A stretch of DNA of 64,000 nt from Candidatus Pseudoruminococcus merdavium (GTDB lineage: Bacteria > Bacillota > Clostridia > Oscillospirales > Ruminococcaceae): contig CAJFSS010000005.1 of the NCBI GenBank assembly GCA_904419745.1, positions 124,001 through 188,000 on the forward strand, given 5' to 3'. The position numbers and the translations under genes were made by a program. Every line of letters begins with the position of its first letter. Positions within the stretch are counted from its first letter, which is position 1. Below are positions 25,625 through 34,793 of the stretch, one piece after another. The notes under the pieces were generated by a model. The model did no database searches. It had not been told where the DNA came from and saw only the letters and a list, made by a program, of their open reading frames with translations.

Positions 25625-25648
25625 TTTCAGAAGAAAGGGAATGCGAAT

Positions 25649-26167
25649 ATGAAAACTTGCAATCACTGCGGGGCACCGCTTGCAGAGGACGCCCGTTTTT
25701 GCGGAAACTGTGGGGCGCCTGTAGAGATAGGGACTTCTCAGGAAAATCAGTACCAGGAGCCGCCAACTTATGAAGAACCCAACAATGCTTTCCAGCAAAA
25801 TCCCTATCAAGCGCCATATGGAGGAAATGCGCCCGGACAGGGAGGAAGCTATCCTCAAAACCCCTATGGAATGCCGGGCGGGTATTACAATTCCCCGCAG
25901 CCAGGACGGCCGGTGACTTCCAGTACATATTTGGTGCTTTCTATTTTGGCATTGCTGTTTTGTTTACCGCTTGGCATCCCAGCGATTATCTTTGCAACCA
26001 AAATTGATCGGGCGAATCAGGAGGCCAGGTATCAGGATGCAGAAAAGGCCGCAAAGACCTGTAAAATCCTGTTGATTATAGCAGGAGCTCTGCTTGCAGC
26101 CTGCATTGTGTTTTATATTCTTTTTGTAGCAATTTTTGCAGGAGTTGCAACAGCATGGTATTATTAA
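25649..26167 (+). CDS. Zinc-ribbon protein with CD225/dispanin-type membrane domain (2)
   Basis: A 172-residue protein with an N-terminal zinc ribbon (CNHCGAPLAEDARFCGNCGAP), a Tyr/Gln/Pro/Gly-rich linker (about 35-90) and a C-terminal two-helix domain (STYLVLSILALLFCLPLG ... YQDAEKAAKTCK) that matches the CD225/dispanin pattern. It overlaps the next gene by 13 nt. Bacterial members have no settled function. Confidence 0.82.
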   Translation: MKTCNHCGAPLAEDARFCGNCGAPVEIGTSQENQYQEPPTYEEPNNAFQQNPYQAPYGGNAPGQGGSYPQNPYGMPGGYYNSPQPGRPVTSSTYLVLSILALLFCLPLGIPAIIFATKIDRANQEARYQDAEKAAKTCKILLIIAGALLAACIVFYILFVAIFAGVATAWYY

Positions 26168-26574
26168 ACCGGAAAAAGAGAATTTTACTCATCGTGCTTT
26201 TTGCAGTAATTGCAGGGGCAGGAGCGGTTTTTCTTTATTTTCATAATCCGTCTGAGGGCAGGGGAATCATCCCCTGCCCCATTCATTCCCTGACAGGATG
26301 GTATTGTACCGGCTGTGGAACAACTAGGGCGCTTTACAGTATTCTGCACTTGGATTTTTTTCAGGCTTTCCGATACAATGCTGCGTTGTGTCTGCTTCTT
26401 CCCTTATTGGCCTGTTACCTGGTAATCTGTTGTGTGCAGTTTATTCGATATGGATGGATACCGCTTCATCGAAAACTTTCCTCTAGATGGTTGGCAATCA
26501 TTGGATTTCTTTTAATTGTTTTCGGAGTCATCCGTAATTTTATCCCTTTTTTACAGCCAACAGTACTTTTTTGA
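26155..26574 (+). CDS. DUF2752 membrane protein
   Basis: A 139-residue protein with three hydrophobic segments. The stretch CPIHSLTGWYCTGCGTTRA followed by LDFFQAFRYN is the DUF2752 signature. It starts inside the previous gene, so it is coupled to the zinc-ribbon protein. DUF2752 proteins often occur beside dispanin-type proteins, which fits here. Function unknown. Confidence 0.88.
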   Translation: MVLLNRKKRILLIVLFAVIAGAGAVFLYFHNPSEGRGIIPCPIHSLTGWYCTGCGTTRALYSILHLDFFQAFRYNAALCLLLPLLACYLVICCVQFIRYGWIPLHRKLSSRWLAIIGFLLIVFGVIRNFIPFLQPTVLF

Positions 26575-26630
26575 TGTATGAGGGGAACCACCTTTTGCAT
26601 ATACTGTACGGCGAAAGGCGGTGAAGGGCG

Positions 26631-27434
26631 ATGTTTGTAATAGTAGACGCAAAGCAGGGAAAAGAATTGTCTTTGAAGGAAAAATGGAAATATTGGAGGG
26701 GATTTCTCACGGAAGAACTCCTTTTGGGGATGCCAGTCACCATACTGCATTGCCAGAAAAAAGATGGGGCGTTGGTGAAAAAGCAGGTATCCAAATTTAC
26801 CAGAGGGAAAAGGGCTGCCGCAGTGGTTTCCCGAGATACAGGGATTCCGGAGGACTGCGGATTGTTTCATCATTCGCCAAAGCGTTATGAGATGGCTCTG
26901 TGTAATGATTTTCTGATGCAATTTTCCAAAATCCTGACACCGGAAAGAAGGACGATTCGTATCCACGATCGAATGGCACGTCACCCAGAACTTGTCCGGA
27001 CAATGGCACAGGATTACCGGACGGTAGGAGTGATTACAAAATTCCCTTCCTGCTATGAAAAACTGAGGGAAGAGGTACTTGAGGAGACCGGTGCGGCAAT
27101 TCTAGTATCATCCAGTGACAGCCTGCTGTCAGAGTGCCCGCTGCAGCTTGACTGCGAAAAAGGACAACAAGTTATGATTGCCGGCGTTTTGGTAGAGCAT
27201 TTTTTTGGTGCAACCGAAGAGAAAATTGAGGAATTCCTGAAAGAGAATAGGATGGATATGGAGGCTGGGGATATCGCCGCGGCGTTGTTCGAAGATGCAG
27301 CGGGCAGAAAAAAGATACGCCCTGTCTGTCATGCAGTACAAATGCATGGCCAGGTTCTCAAAATGGAAGAACTCTGTGGTACGGTTCCGGGCGAAAAAAG
27401 GGGCTCGTGCGAAGAAATCCTGGAATTTGCCTAA
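26631..27434 (+). CDS. Conserved-looking soluble protein of unknown function (267 aa)
   Basis: No signal peptide, membrane helix or known motif was recognised. The protein starts MFVIVDAKQGKELSLKEK, has a basic middle (KKQVSKFTRGKRAAAVVS) and an alpha/beta-looking second half (GVITKFPSCYEKLREEV, GAAILVSSSDSLLSE) that could be a Rossmann-like fold. ATG 26631 follows GGCGGTGAAGGGCG. It follows the DUF2752 gene by 56 bp and precedes the greA promoter. Codon use matches the neighbours, so it is likely real. Confidence 0.7.
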   Translation: MFVIVDAKQGKELSLKEKWKYWRGFLTEELLLGMPVTILHCQKKDGALVKKQVSKFTRGKRAAAVVSRDTGIPEDCGLFHHSPKRYEMALCNDFLMQFSKILTPERRTIRIHDRMARHPELVRTMAQDYRTVGVITKFPSCYEKLREEVLEETGAAILVSSSDSLLSECPLQLDCEKGQQVMIAGVLVEHFFGATEEKIEEFLKENRMDMEAGDIAAALFEDAAGRKKIRPVCHAVQMHGQVLKMEELCGTVPGEKRGSCEEILEFA

Positions 27435-27438
27435 GGGC

Positions 27439-27468
27439 TTGACACATCCTGTCTCTTTTGACTATAAT
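27439..27468 (+). promoter_or_regulatory. Promoter of greA-lysS
   Basis: TTGACA (27439-27444) and TATAAT (27463-27468), 18-bp spacing, both consensus. It implies a leader of about 220 nt before greA. Confidence 0.8.
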
Positions 27469-27546
27469 ACAACTATTGCATAGTTTGCTTATCCAGCAGG
27501 ATAATTGCCTGGTTTTGCGGGAAAAATCAAACAAGTTGTCAAGAAT

Positions 27547-27585
27547 GTTTTGAACGGGATGATACGACTGTTCAAAACTTTTCTT
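27547..27585 (+). promoter_or_regulatory. Hairpin in the greA leader, possible attenuator
   Basis: A 9-bp perfect stem GTTTTGAAC/GTTCAAAAC (27547-27555 with 27570-27578) followed by TTTTCTT. It lies between the promoter and greA, so it could terminate transcription early. No antiterminator partner was worked out. Confidence 0.45.
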
Positions 27586-27694
27586 ATTGTGCAAGGCCTC
27601 CCGGTCTGGAATTTTTATGGCCAAAATGCGGCGTAGTAATGCCGGTATGGGTGGAAATGAAAGCAAAAAGTGTAATATGAAGGGATGATTGAAC

Positions 27695-28168
27695 TTGGCA
27701 AAACAGATTACTCTGACAGATGAGGGTCTTAAAAAATTAGAAGCGGAACTTGAAAACCTGAAAACAGTGAAACGGAAGGAGATTGCAGAAAAAATTAAGG
27801 TGGCGCTCTCCTTTGGTGACTTGTCTGAGAACAGTGAGTATGACGAGGCAAAAAACGAGCAGGCATTTATTGAAGCGAGAATTGCGGAAGTAGAGGCGAT
27901 GCTCAAAAATGTCAAGGTCCTGGATGAGTCGGAACTGTCCACAGAACATGTCGGTGTGGGTTCCAAAGTAAAGCTCAAGGATATGGAATTTGATGAGGAA
28001 GTGGAATATCAGATTGTCGGTTCTACGGAAGCTGATCCGAATGCGGGCAGAATATCCGATGAATCCCCCATTGGCAAGGCGATTCTTGGCCATAAAGTAG
28101 GGGATATCGTAGAAGTAGAGGTCCCGGACGGGATGATTTCCTTTGAACTTCTCGAAATCGCAAAATAA
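27695..28168 (+). CDS. greA: Transcript cleavage factor GreA
   Basis: A 157-residue factor that rescues backtracked RNA polymerase by stimulating cleavage of the nascent RNA. The N-terminal coiled coil has the acidic tip motif [13 protein letters not shown] (D and E catalytic), and the C-terminal FKBP-like domain contains [14 protein letters not shown]. The start is taken as TTG 27695 ([11 protein letters not shown]) at proper distance from the AAGGG site; TTG 27689 is an alternative. It is followed by lysS, a common pairing in Clostridia. Confidence 0.95.
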   Translation: MAKQITLTDEGLKKLEAELENLKTVKRKEIAEKIKVALSFGDLSENSEYDEAKNEQAFIEARIAEVEAMLKNVKVLDESELSTEHVGVGSKVKLKDMEFDEEVEYQIVGSTEADPNAGRISDESPIGKAILGHKVGDIVEVEVPDGMISFELLEIAK

Positions 28169-28256
28169 ACTGGACGCATGGTCTTGAAAATGTGCGGGGG
28201 GCGCCGAAATGGGCCGCTCGCCTTTTTTCAAGTAGTACTCGAAAGGATGTAAAAAT

Positions 28257-29759
28257 ATGGAAAATTCAAATCAGATGGAACATATGGAAAGCACTCCGGT
28301 GGACACTTCTTCGGAAATTGCTGTACGCCGCGAAAAATTGGCAGCCCTGAAAGCACAGGGAAAAGATCCTTATCTTATCACTACATATGATGTGACAAAC
28401 CATGCTGCCGATGTTATCGACGGCTTTGAAGAGTATGAAGGAAAAACAGTGCGCCTTGCTGGGCGGATTATGGCACGCCGCGAAATGGGAAAAGCTTCTT
28501 TCCTGGATTTGCGCGACGCCAGTGGAAGAATTCAGCTGTATGTAAAAATCAACCTCATTGGGGAAGACGCCTATGAGGAAATGAAAAAATGGGACATTGG
28601 CGATATTATTGGCGTAGAAGGCGAAGTCTTTAAGACCCGCCGTGGCGAGATTTCCCTGAAAGCGGCCTCCATGGTGCTTTTGACAAAATCCTTGCTCCCT
28701 CTGCCGGAAAAATTCCACGGCCTGAAAGATACCGATATGCGCTATCGCCAGCGGTATCTGGACTTGATAGTGAATCCGGAGGTAAAGGATACTTTTGTCA
28801 AACGTACCCTGATTTTGCGCGCCATTCGCAATTGCCTGGACAATCAAGGCTTTATGGAAGTGGAAACCCCTACTTTGCAGACCTTGGCTGGCGGGGCTGC
28901 TGCAAAACCATTTATTACCCATCATAATGCATTGGACATTACCATGTATTTGAGGATTTCCTTGGAATTATACTTAAAGCGTCTCATTGTCGGTGGATTT
29001 GACAGGGTTTATGAAATTGGCAGGGTATTCCGTAATGAGGGAATTGATGTCCGCCACAACCCGGAGTTTACCCTGTTGGAACTGTATCAGGCATATACGG
29101 ATTTCCATGGAATGATGGATTTGGTAGAGAATCTTATCCGCGAAGTATCTCAACGGGTTCTTGGTACTACAGTTATTAACTACCAGGGTGTAGAAATCGA
29201 TTTTTCCAAGCCATTTGAGCGCCTTTCCATGATAGAAGCAGTCCAGAAATATGCTGGAATTGATTTTACTCAAATCCATACCTTGGAGCAGGCACGGGAA
29301 CTGGCAAAAGAACATCATATTGAATATGAAGAGCGCCATAAAAAAGGCGATATCCTCAATCTTTTCTTTGAAGAGTACTGCGAAGAGAAACTGATCCAGC
29401 CGACCTTTATTACTGGGCATCCGGTAGAAATTTCTCCGCTTGCCAAAAAGCAGCCCGGCAACGAGGATTATACGGAACGCTTCGAGTTGTTTATTGTGGG
29501 AAGAGAGCATGCAAACGCCTTTTCAGAACTAAATGACCCCATTGACCAGCGGGCACGTTTTACTGAGCAGGCAAGATTGAAAGCACTTGGTGATGAAGAG
29601 GCAAATGATGTGGATGAGGACTTCCTTACCGCACTGGAATATGGTATGCCCCCAACAGGTGGAATTGGAATTGGAATTGACCGCCTGGTTATGTTGTTGA
29701 CCGACAGTGCTTCCATTCGAGATACGCTGTTGTTCCCCACGATGAAACCTAGGGATTAA
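28257..29759 (+). CDS. lysS: Lysyl-tRNA synthetase, class II
   Basis: A 500-residue enzyme charging tRNA-Lys. The OB-fold anticodon-binding domain is at about 60-165, the class II catalytic core follows with motif 1 [11 protein letters not shown], motif 2 [16 protein letters not shown] and motif 3 [14 protein letters not shown] 28257 follows GAAAGGATG. It is 88 bp after greA with no clear terminator between, so they are probably cotranscribed. No T-box was seen in front of it. Confidence 0.97.
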   Translation: MENSNQMEHMESTPVDTSSEIAVRREKLAALKAQGKDPYLITTYDVTNHAADVIDGFEEYEGKTVRLAGRIMARREMGKASFLDLRDASGRIQLYVKINLIGEDAYEEMKKWDIGDIIGVEGEVFKTRRGEISLKAASMVLLTKSLLPLPEKFHGLKDTDMRYRQRYLDLIVNPEVKDTFVKRTLILRAIRNCLDNQGFMEVETPTLQTLAGGAAAKPFITHHNALDITMYLRISLELYLKRLIVGGFDRVYEIGRVFRNEGIDVRHNPEFTLLELYQAYTDFHGMMDLVENLIREVSQRVLGTTVINYQGVEIDFSKPFERLSMIEAVQKYAGIDFTQIHTLEQARELAKEHHIEYEERHKKGDILNLFFEEYCEEKLIQPTFITGHPVEISPLAKKQPGNEDYTERFELFIVGREHANAFSELNDPIDQRARFTEQARLKALGDEEANDVDEDFLTALEYGMPPTGGIGIGIDRLVMLLTDSASIRDTLLFPTMKPRD

Positions 29760-29983
29760 GACTGTTTTTGGGTGTTTTGAAAAGGATGTTCCGATACCGC
29801 TGAGTTTTTTCTTGAACCGGGTATCGGGTCGCCCTTTTTATGGGAAACCGGAAAGACGGCAGTTTATTGTTTTCGCTTCGCCGGATCAGCGGCAATTTCC
29901 TGGCGGAGTAAGGGCTTTTCTAAAGTACGAGGGACAAGCCCCTGGCCAGGTAAATCGTACAGCAATGAGAAAGGTGGAGGCAA

Positions 29984-30733
29984 ATGGCTCAAAGAGAAAG
30001 ACGGGATGAGCACCGCAGTGCTGTCCGGGAATCCAAAACATTCAAGGACAAATGGGCAAATTTCTGGTATTATTATCGGTTCCATGTAATTATCGGGGTA
30101 ATCTTAGTTGCTTTTTTATGGGTGATGATTGGAGATCTCTTTAACAAGGAAGATTTTGATTTTTCTGTGGTTGTGGCAACTCGGGAAGAGCTCCCCACCA
30201 AAGCTAAAAAAGAACTTGAGATAAAAATTGAGCAATGTGCCCCTGCAAGAGAAGATGGGACGGCTCCCAATGTGGAGATGATTTTTTGCAAAATCCCCGC
30301 TGCGGAAGATGCAAACGATCCGGATTTGTATACCGCCGCTGTTACGAATCTGCGTGTACAGGTACGAATTGGAAAAGCCGCCATCTACCTGATTGACGAT
30401 GAGGTCATGGGCGATATGGAAATCAGTGACCGGTTTATTGATTTTTCCCAGGAATATCCGGAACTGGAACATACGGAGGGAATTTCCTGGCATATCAAGC
30501 AAAGTGAATTTATGAACGATGAATATTTTGAAGGGATTCCCGACAATCTACAGCTTCATTTCATGAAGTTGACTTCTATGGAGAAAAGTGGGGAAAAGGA
30601 AAAAACCCAGAAGAGCTATGAATGGCAAAAGCAGACGCTGGAAAATATGATGAGCAATAATCTTTTGCGCAGCGAAGAGGAAATAGGAACTGTTGATATC
30701 GACTCTCATTATATTACCTATACCTACAATTAA
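29984..30733 (+). CDS. Membrane-anchored protein of unknown function, tandem copy 1
   Basis: A 249-residue protein with a basic cytoplasmic N-terminus, one membrane helix (about 33-50) after the motif FWYYYRFHV, and a large external domain. It is paralogous to the gene at 30923, sharing VRESKT/VREAKT, KDKWANFWYYY/SDKMKAFWEYY, a helix followed by FxVxxxTREEL, and a C-terminal SYEWQKQTLENMMSNN block. ATG 29984 follows AAGGTGGAGG. I recall clostridial proteins with this N-terminal anchor but no function. Confidence 0.8.
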   Translation: MAQRERRDEHRSAVRESKTFKDKWANFWYYYRFHVIIGVILVAFLWVMIGDLFNKEDFDFSVVVATREELPTKAKKELEIKIEQCAPAREDGTAPNVEMIFCKIPAAEDANDPDLYTAAVTNLRVQVRIGKAAIYLIDDEVMGDMEISDRFIDFSQEYPELEHTEGISWHIKQSEFMNDEYFEGIPDNLQLHFMKLTSMEKSGEKEKTQKSYEWQKQTLENMMSNNLLRSEEEIGTVDIDSHYITYTYN

Positions 30734-30772
30734 CAATACTCCAGGCTATAAGGCCTGGAGTATTGTTTTTTT
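30732..30772 (+). terminator. Terminator between the tandem anchored-protein genes
   Basis: A 15-bp perfect stem (30732-30746 with 30753-30767) followed by seven T. Confidence 0.9.
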
Positions 30773-30880
30773 ACACAACATGAGAGATTTAAGTATTACG
30801 GGACTGTTTACATAAAATATTTAGAAATATAAATTTTCGTTTTCGAATTATTAAAAAAGGGGACAAAAAAGTGAAGTATC

Positions 30881-30908
30881 CTTATGTTCAAATACTAATG
30901 AACATAAG
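30881..30908. promoter_or_regulatory. Inverted repeat upstream of the second anchored-protein gene
   Basis: A perfect 10-bp repeat CTTATGTTCA / TGAACATAAG with an 8-base spacer ends just before the AAGGTG ribosome site. It could be an operator or an RNA hairpin that affects translation. Confidence 0.55.
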
Positions 30909-30922
30909 AAGGTGCCACTATT

Positions 30923-31675
30923 ATGTCAAACCAGCAAAAACGACATCCAGTTAGAGAAGCAAAGACAATTTCAGACAAAATGAAAGCTTTTTGGGAGTAC
31001 TATAAAGTCCCGGCGCTCATTGCCTGTATCGCAATTTTGTTTGTGGGTTATGGGGTTTATGATATTTTATCTACCCCAAAACAGCCGACTGCGGATTTTT
31101 ATGTTATCGCAATGACTAGGGAAGAACTGACGGATACACAAAAACAGGAACTGGAAGAAGGAGTGAAGCAAAGTTTTCCTGTAAAAGATGGGGAAAATCC
31201 CACGGTTGAAGTCATTTATCATGTTTATGCACAGGAGGATGCGGCGATCAAAGAAGAATCCGGTGGAAACGAGGGATATGCAACAACAATACAAAGTGCT
31301 GCCAATCAAACGGTGCAGTTGGAAAATGCAGAAAAGACAGCTGCCATTTATATCTACGACAGTGCCTATCTTGAGTTTTTAAATGACGAGGAATCCTATG
31401 TAGACCTTTCCACTGAGTATTCCGATGTATCTGGGATAGAGGGAGAATCCTTTTCTCTCAAAACAAGTAAACTCTTCCAGGATTCCAGCCTTCCGGATGA
31501 TCTGCAGATGCGAGTAAAAAAGGAATCCCAACTAGATACCAGCGCAGAGAGCTATGCTTGGCAGAAAGAAGCCGTGGAGAACCTGATATCCGGGAATGAA
31601 GTGCGTACTCAGGAACAGGTAGAACAGGCAGATGCGCAGTATCAACAGGCAATGGAAGAATACAGTAACAGCTAG
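30923..31675 (+). CDS. Membrane-anchored protein of unknown function, tandem copy 2
   Basis: A 250-residue paralog of the preceding gene: basic N-terminus, FWEYYKVPAL followed by a membrane helix (about 31-50), then an acidic external domain ending in a Gln/Glu-rich helix. It has its own leader, separated by a strong terminator from copy 1, so the two are expressed separately. ATG 30923 follows AAGAAGGTG. Function unknown. Confidence 0.8.
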   Translation: MSNQQKRHPVREAKTISDKMKAFWEYYKVPALIACIAILFVGYGVYDILSTPKQPTADFYVIAMTREELTDTQKQELEEGVKQSFPVKDGENPTVEVIYHVYAQEDAAIKEESGGNEGYATTIQSAANQTVQLENAEKTAAIYIYDSAYLEFLNDEESYVDLSTEYSDVSGIEGESFSLKTSKLFQDSSLPDDLQMRVKKESQLDTSAESYAWQKEAVENLISGNEVRTQEQVEQADAQYQQAMEEYSNS

Positions 31676-31759
31676 TCTGTCATAACGGACAAAAACGACA
31701 GGATTTGAGCAATTCCTATCAAGCAAATCGGAAAAATCATGGGAATTTGTCAAAAGGAA

Positions 31760-31788
31760 TGGACAATCCAGCAATTTGTGGGTATAAT
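31760..31788 (+). promoter_or_regulatory. Promoter of the pyr operon
   Basis: TGGACA (31760-31765), 17 bp, TATAAT (31783-31788). Confidence 0.8.
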
Positions 31789-31816
31789 GTGTAAAAGAAA
31801 TGTTTTTGACAACCTT

Positions 31817-31958
31817 TAAGCCGGTCCAGAGAGGCAGGCAAGGCGGTCTTGCTTGAAAAATAGAATCTGTAAACAGTATTTCCCCGGGAAATACTGTATT
31901 CAGCAAAAAATTTCAGGCGGCCTTGTATGTCCAAATGGGCAAACAGGGCCGCTTTTTT
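31817..31958 (+). promoter_or_regulatory. PyrR-dependent pyrimidine attenuator
   Basis: GGTCCAGAGAGGC at 31823-31835 matches the PyrR-binding loop consensus. A hairpin CAGTATTTCCCC/GGGAAATACTG follows, then a terminator (31917-31926 with 31943-31952, one G-U pair) and six T. In the known mechanism PyrR bound to UMP/UTP stabilises the anti-antiterminator so transcription stops; PRPP reverses this. Confidence 0.88.
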
Positions 31959-31984
31959 GTGCAGAAACGGAAAGGAGAGGAAGT

Positions 31985-32530
31985 ATGAGCCTGACAGCCC
32001 AGATTATGGACGAAAAGGCGGTATCCCGCGCCATCACCCGTATTTGTTATGAGATTGTTGAAAAAAACAGGGGAAGTGAAGGAATCTGTATTGTTGGAAT
32101 TTTTACCCGGGGCGCCTACCTTGCACAGAGAATCGCCGGGAAAATTTCCGAACTTGAACAGCGGAAAATTCCGATTGGATACCTGGATATTACTCCCTAC
32201 CGGGATGACGTATCCAGGGATAAACCCATACAGGACAGAACACAGCTCGATTTCGATATCCAGGATAAAAAAGTGGTTTTGGTGGACGATGTCCTGTATA
32301 CTGGGCGCAGCGTGCGCGCTGCGATCGACGCATTAATGGCCAGGGGCAGGCCGGATAAAATCCAACTCGCAGCACTGATTGACCGGGGGCACCGGGAACT
32401 TCCACTTCGGCCGGATTTTATCGGGAAAAACGTCCCTACTTCCAGAGAAGAAAAGGTCATTGTCCGTTTGAAAGAGGCGGATGGGATTGACCAGGTTACA
32501 ATTATCAAGGAAACGGAGGAAACCAAATGA
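31985..32530 (+). CDS. pyrR: Pyrimidine operon attenuator / uracil phosphoribosyltransferase PyrR
   Basis: A 181-residue bifunctional protein: it binds the leader of pyr mRNA in response to UMP and has minor uracil phosphoribosyltransferase activity. The PRPP-binding motif is VVLVDDVLYTGRS, and the RNA-binding family features YLDITPYRDD are present. ATG 31985 follows GAAAGGAGAGG. It is first in the operon and sits directly behind its own attenuator. It overlaps pyrC by 4 nt. Confidence 0.97.
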   Translation: MSLTAQIMDEKAVSRAITRICYEIVEKNRGSEGICIVGIFTRGAYLAQRIAGKISELEQRKIPIGYLDITPYRDDVSRDKPIQDRTQLDFDIQDKKVVLVDDVLYTGRSVRAAIDALMARGRPDKIQLAALIDRGHRELPLRPDFIGKNVPTSREEKVIVRLKEADGIDQVTIIKETEETK

Positions 32531-33798
32531 ATCTGTTATTGAAAACGGTGCATATGATCGACCCGGCGCAGGGGATGGACTGTGTTGGCGATATCCTGGT
32601 GAAAGATGGGAAAATTGCAAAACTCGGTCAAAACCTGGAAGCAGATGGAGTCAAGGTACTCGATGCGGCGGGCTTGTATGCGGCGCCAGGGCTGTTTGAC
32701 ATGCATGTGCACCTCAGAGATCCGGGTTTTACTGCAAAAGAGGATATCCTGACCGGCTGTGAAGCCGCTGCCGCCGGAGGATTTACCGCAGTGATGTGTA
32801 TGCCCAATACAAATCCTGTTACCGATAGTGAGGAAGTCCTCTCCTATATTTTGGGAAAAGCAAGCCATGCCAAAGCAGATGTTTATCCAGTGGCCTCCAT
32901 TACGGCGGGGATGAACGGAGAGCGGTTGTCTGATTTTGCGGCACTCAAAGCGGCAGGAGCAGTCGCCTTCTCCGATGATGGAAAGCCAGTAAAAAATGCT
33001 GCGATGATGCAGCAGGCCATGGTGGAATGCAAGAGGATAGGAGCGTTGATTGCCTCCCACTGTGAGGATTTGGATATTATAGACGGCGGCATTATCAACA
33101 AGGGGAAGGTAAGCGAAACACTCGGCGTCAAGGGAATGGACCGTTCCAGCGAGGATTCCATCACTGCCAGGGAGATCGCACTGGCCCAGGCGACGGGTAC
33201 CGCCATCCATATCTGCCATGTGAGCACGCGTGGTTCCTTCAATTTTATCCGTTCCGCGAAACAGTGGGGCGTGCAGGTGACCTGTGAGACGGCTCCGCAC
33301 TACATGCTGCTGACGGAGGAAAAGCTCCTTTCCAAAGACGCGAATTTCCGCATGAATCCTCCGCTTCGGACGGAGGATGACCGGCAGGCGGTTCTGGAGG
33401 CCATTCAAGATGGTACCGTTGACGCCATTGTCACCGATCATGCGCCGCACACCAAAGAGGAAAAGAGCGACTTCTACAAAGCGCCGAACGGGATTATCGG
33501 ACTGGAGACTTCTTTTGCAGCTTCCTATACTGCGCTGGTGGATTCAGGATTGATTTCCCTCAGTCGCCTGATTGAGCTGATGACGGTCAATCCTCGGAAA
33601 TTGGTCGGCATCGGGGGAGGATCGCTCAAAGAAGGGGAAACGGCGGACATTTTCCTCTTTGATCCTCAGGAGAGTTTTGTTGTCGATAAAAACAAGATGC
33701 ACTCCAAGGCAAGCAATACAGCCTTTGATGGGATGACCCTGAAAGGAAAAGTCAAATATACGCTGCACCGCGGCGAGATTGTATACAGCGACCGATAG
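32527..33798 (+). CDS. pyrC: Dihydroorotase
   Basis: A 423-residue zinc amidohydrolase that cyclises carbamoyl-aspartate to dihydroorotate, the third step of UMP synthesis. Metal ligands H60 and H62 lie in DMHVHLRDPG; a further His is in SHCEDL, another in HICHVSTRG, and the catalytic Asp is D304 in VTDHAPH. Length and motifs fit the type I (PyrC/multifunctional-like) class. The substrate comes from aspartate carbamoyltransferase (pyrB), which is not in the window. Confidence 0.96.
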   Translation: MNLLLKTVHMIDPAQGMDCVGDILVKDGKIAKLGQNLEADGVKVLDAAGLYAAPGLFDMHVHLRDPGFTAKEDILTGCEAAAAGGFTAVMCMPNTNPVTDSEEVLSYILGKASHAKADVYPVASITAGMNGERLSDFAALKAAGAVAFSDDGKPVKNAAMMQQAMVECKRIGALIASHCEDLDIIDGGIINKGKVSETLGVKGMDRSSEDSITAREIALAQATGTAIHICHVSTRGSFNFIRSAKQWGVQVTCETAPHYMLLTEEKLLSKDANFRMNPPLRTEDDRQAVLEAIQDGTVDAIVTDHAPHTKEEKSDFYKAPNGIIGLETSFAASYTALVDSGLISLSRLIELMTVNPRKLVGIGGGSLKEGETADIFLFDPQESFVVDKNKMHSKASNTAFDGMTLKGKVKYTLHRGEIVYSDR

Positions 33799-33816
33799 GA
33801 GAAAGGGAGTACCAAT

Positions 33817-34746
33817 ATGGCATTTGACAGACTGATTGAAAACATCGTAAGGACGAAAAACCCGACCGTAGCCGGCCTGGATCCAAAACTGGATTATGTA
33901 CCGGATCATATTAAAGAAATTGCGTTTGGGCGGTATGGATATACTCTGAAAGCCGCTGCGAAAGCCCTACTGGAATTCAACAAGGGGCTGATTGACGAAT
34001 TGTGCGATATTGTACCGGCAATTAAACCGCAGGCCGCTTATTATGAGATGTACGGCTACCAGGGCGTCAAGACCCTGTATAAGACCATCCAGTATGCCAA
34101 GAAAAAGGGGATGTTCGTTATCACGGATGGCAAACGCAACGACATCGGCACTACAATGGAGGCCTATGCCACCGCACATCTTGGGGAAGTCGCCGTTGGG
34201 GAAGAAACCCTCACTCCGTTTGGCGCGGATGCGTTGACTGTCAACGGGTACCTTGGTACGGACGGAATTAAACCTCTGATCGGTGTGTGTGAGAAACAGG
34301 ATAAGGGGATTTTTGTGCTTGCAAAAACTTCCAATCCTTCTTCTGGAGAGCTCCAGGACAGGCTCATTGACGGCAAGCCGGTCTATGAGATTATGGGTGA
34401 AATGTGCGAACAGTGGGGAACCGGGCTGATGGGAAAATACGGCTACAGTGGCGTTGGCGCCGTTGTGGGCGCCACTTATCCGGAGCAGCTGAAAGAATTG
34501 CGCGCAAAACTGCCGCACACGTTCTTCCTGGTGCCGGGTTACGGCGCACAGGGCGGCGGCGCTGCGGATGTTGCCGGTGCGTTTGATGAAAGAGGGCTTG
34601 GAGCGATTGTCAACTCCTCCCGCGGGATTATGTGCGCCTATAAGGCGATGGGCATGGATGGAGAGGATTTTGCCAAGGCGGCAAGGCTGGAAGCTATCCG
34701 TATGCGCGACGATATCGCACAGCATATCGCGCTGATTACCCTGTAA
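33817..34746 (+). CDS. pyrF: Orotidine-5'-phosphate decarboxylase (long form)
   Basis: A 309-residue enzyme making UMP from OMP. The family opening AGLDPKLDYVP, the catalytic DGKRNDIG (Lys and Asp of the D-x-K-x-x-D array) and the phosphate-binding VPGYGAQGG are visible. At 309 residues it is the longer type 2 form rather than the 240-residue B. subtilis form. The ribosome site is AGGAGAAAGG. It lies between pyrC and carA in one operon. Confidence 0.95.
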   Translation: MAFDRLIENIVRTKNPTVAGLDPKLDYVPDHIKEIAFGRYGYTLKAAAKALLEFNKGLIDELCDIVPAIKPQAAYYEMYGYQGVKTLYKTIQYAKKKGMFVITDGKRNDIGTTMEAYATAHLGEVAVGEETLTPFGADALTVNGYLGTDGIKPLIGVCEKQDKGIFVLAKTSNPSSGELQDRLIDGKPVYEIMGEMCEQWGTGLMGKYGYSGVGAVVGATYPEQLKELRAKLPHTFFLVPGYGAQGGGAADVAGAFDERGLGAIVNSSRGIMCAYKAMGMDGEDFAKAARLEAIRMRDDIAQHIALITL

Positions 34747-34793
34747 ATCAAGATTGGCCGAAATTGGAAACTGAACACGCAGGAGGAACGAAC

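Noticed and set aside
29760..29983. A gene in the lysS downstream gap
   Set aside because: Open frames there are short and lack start signals; only a weak possible terminator (pairing near 29791-29836) is visible.
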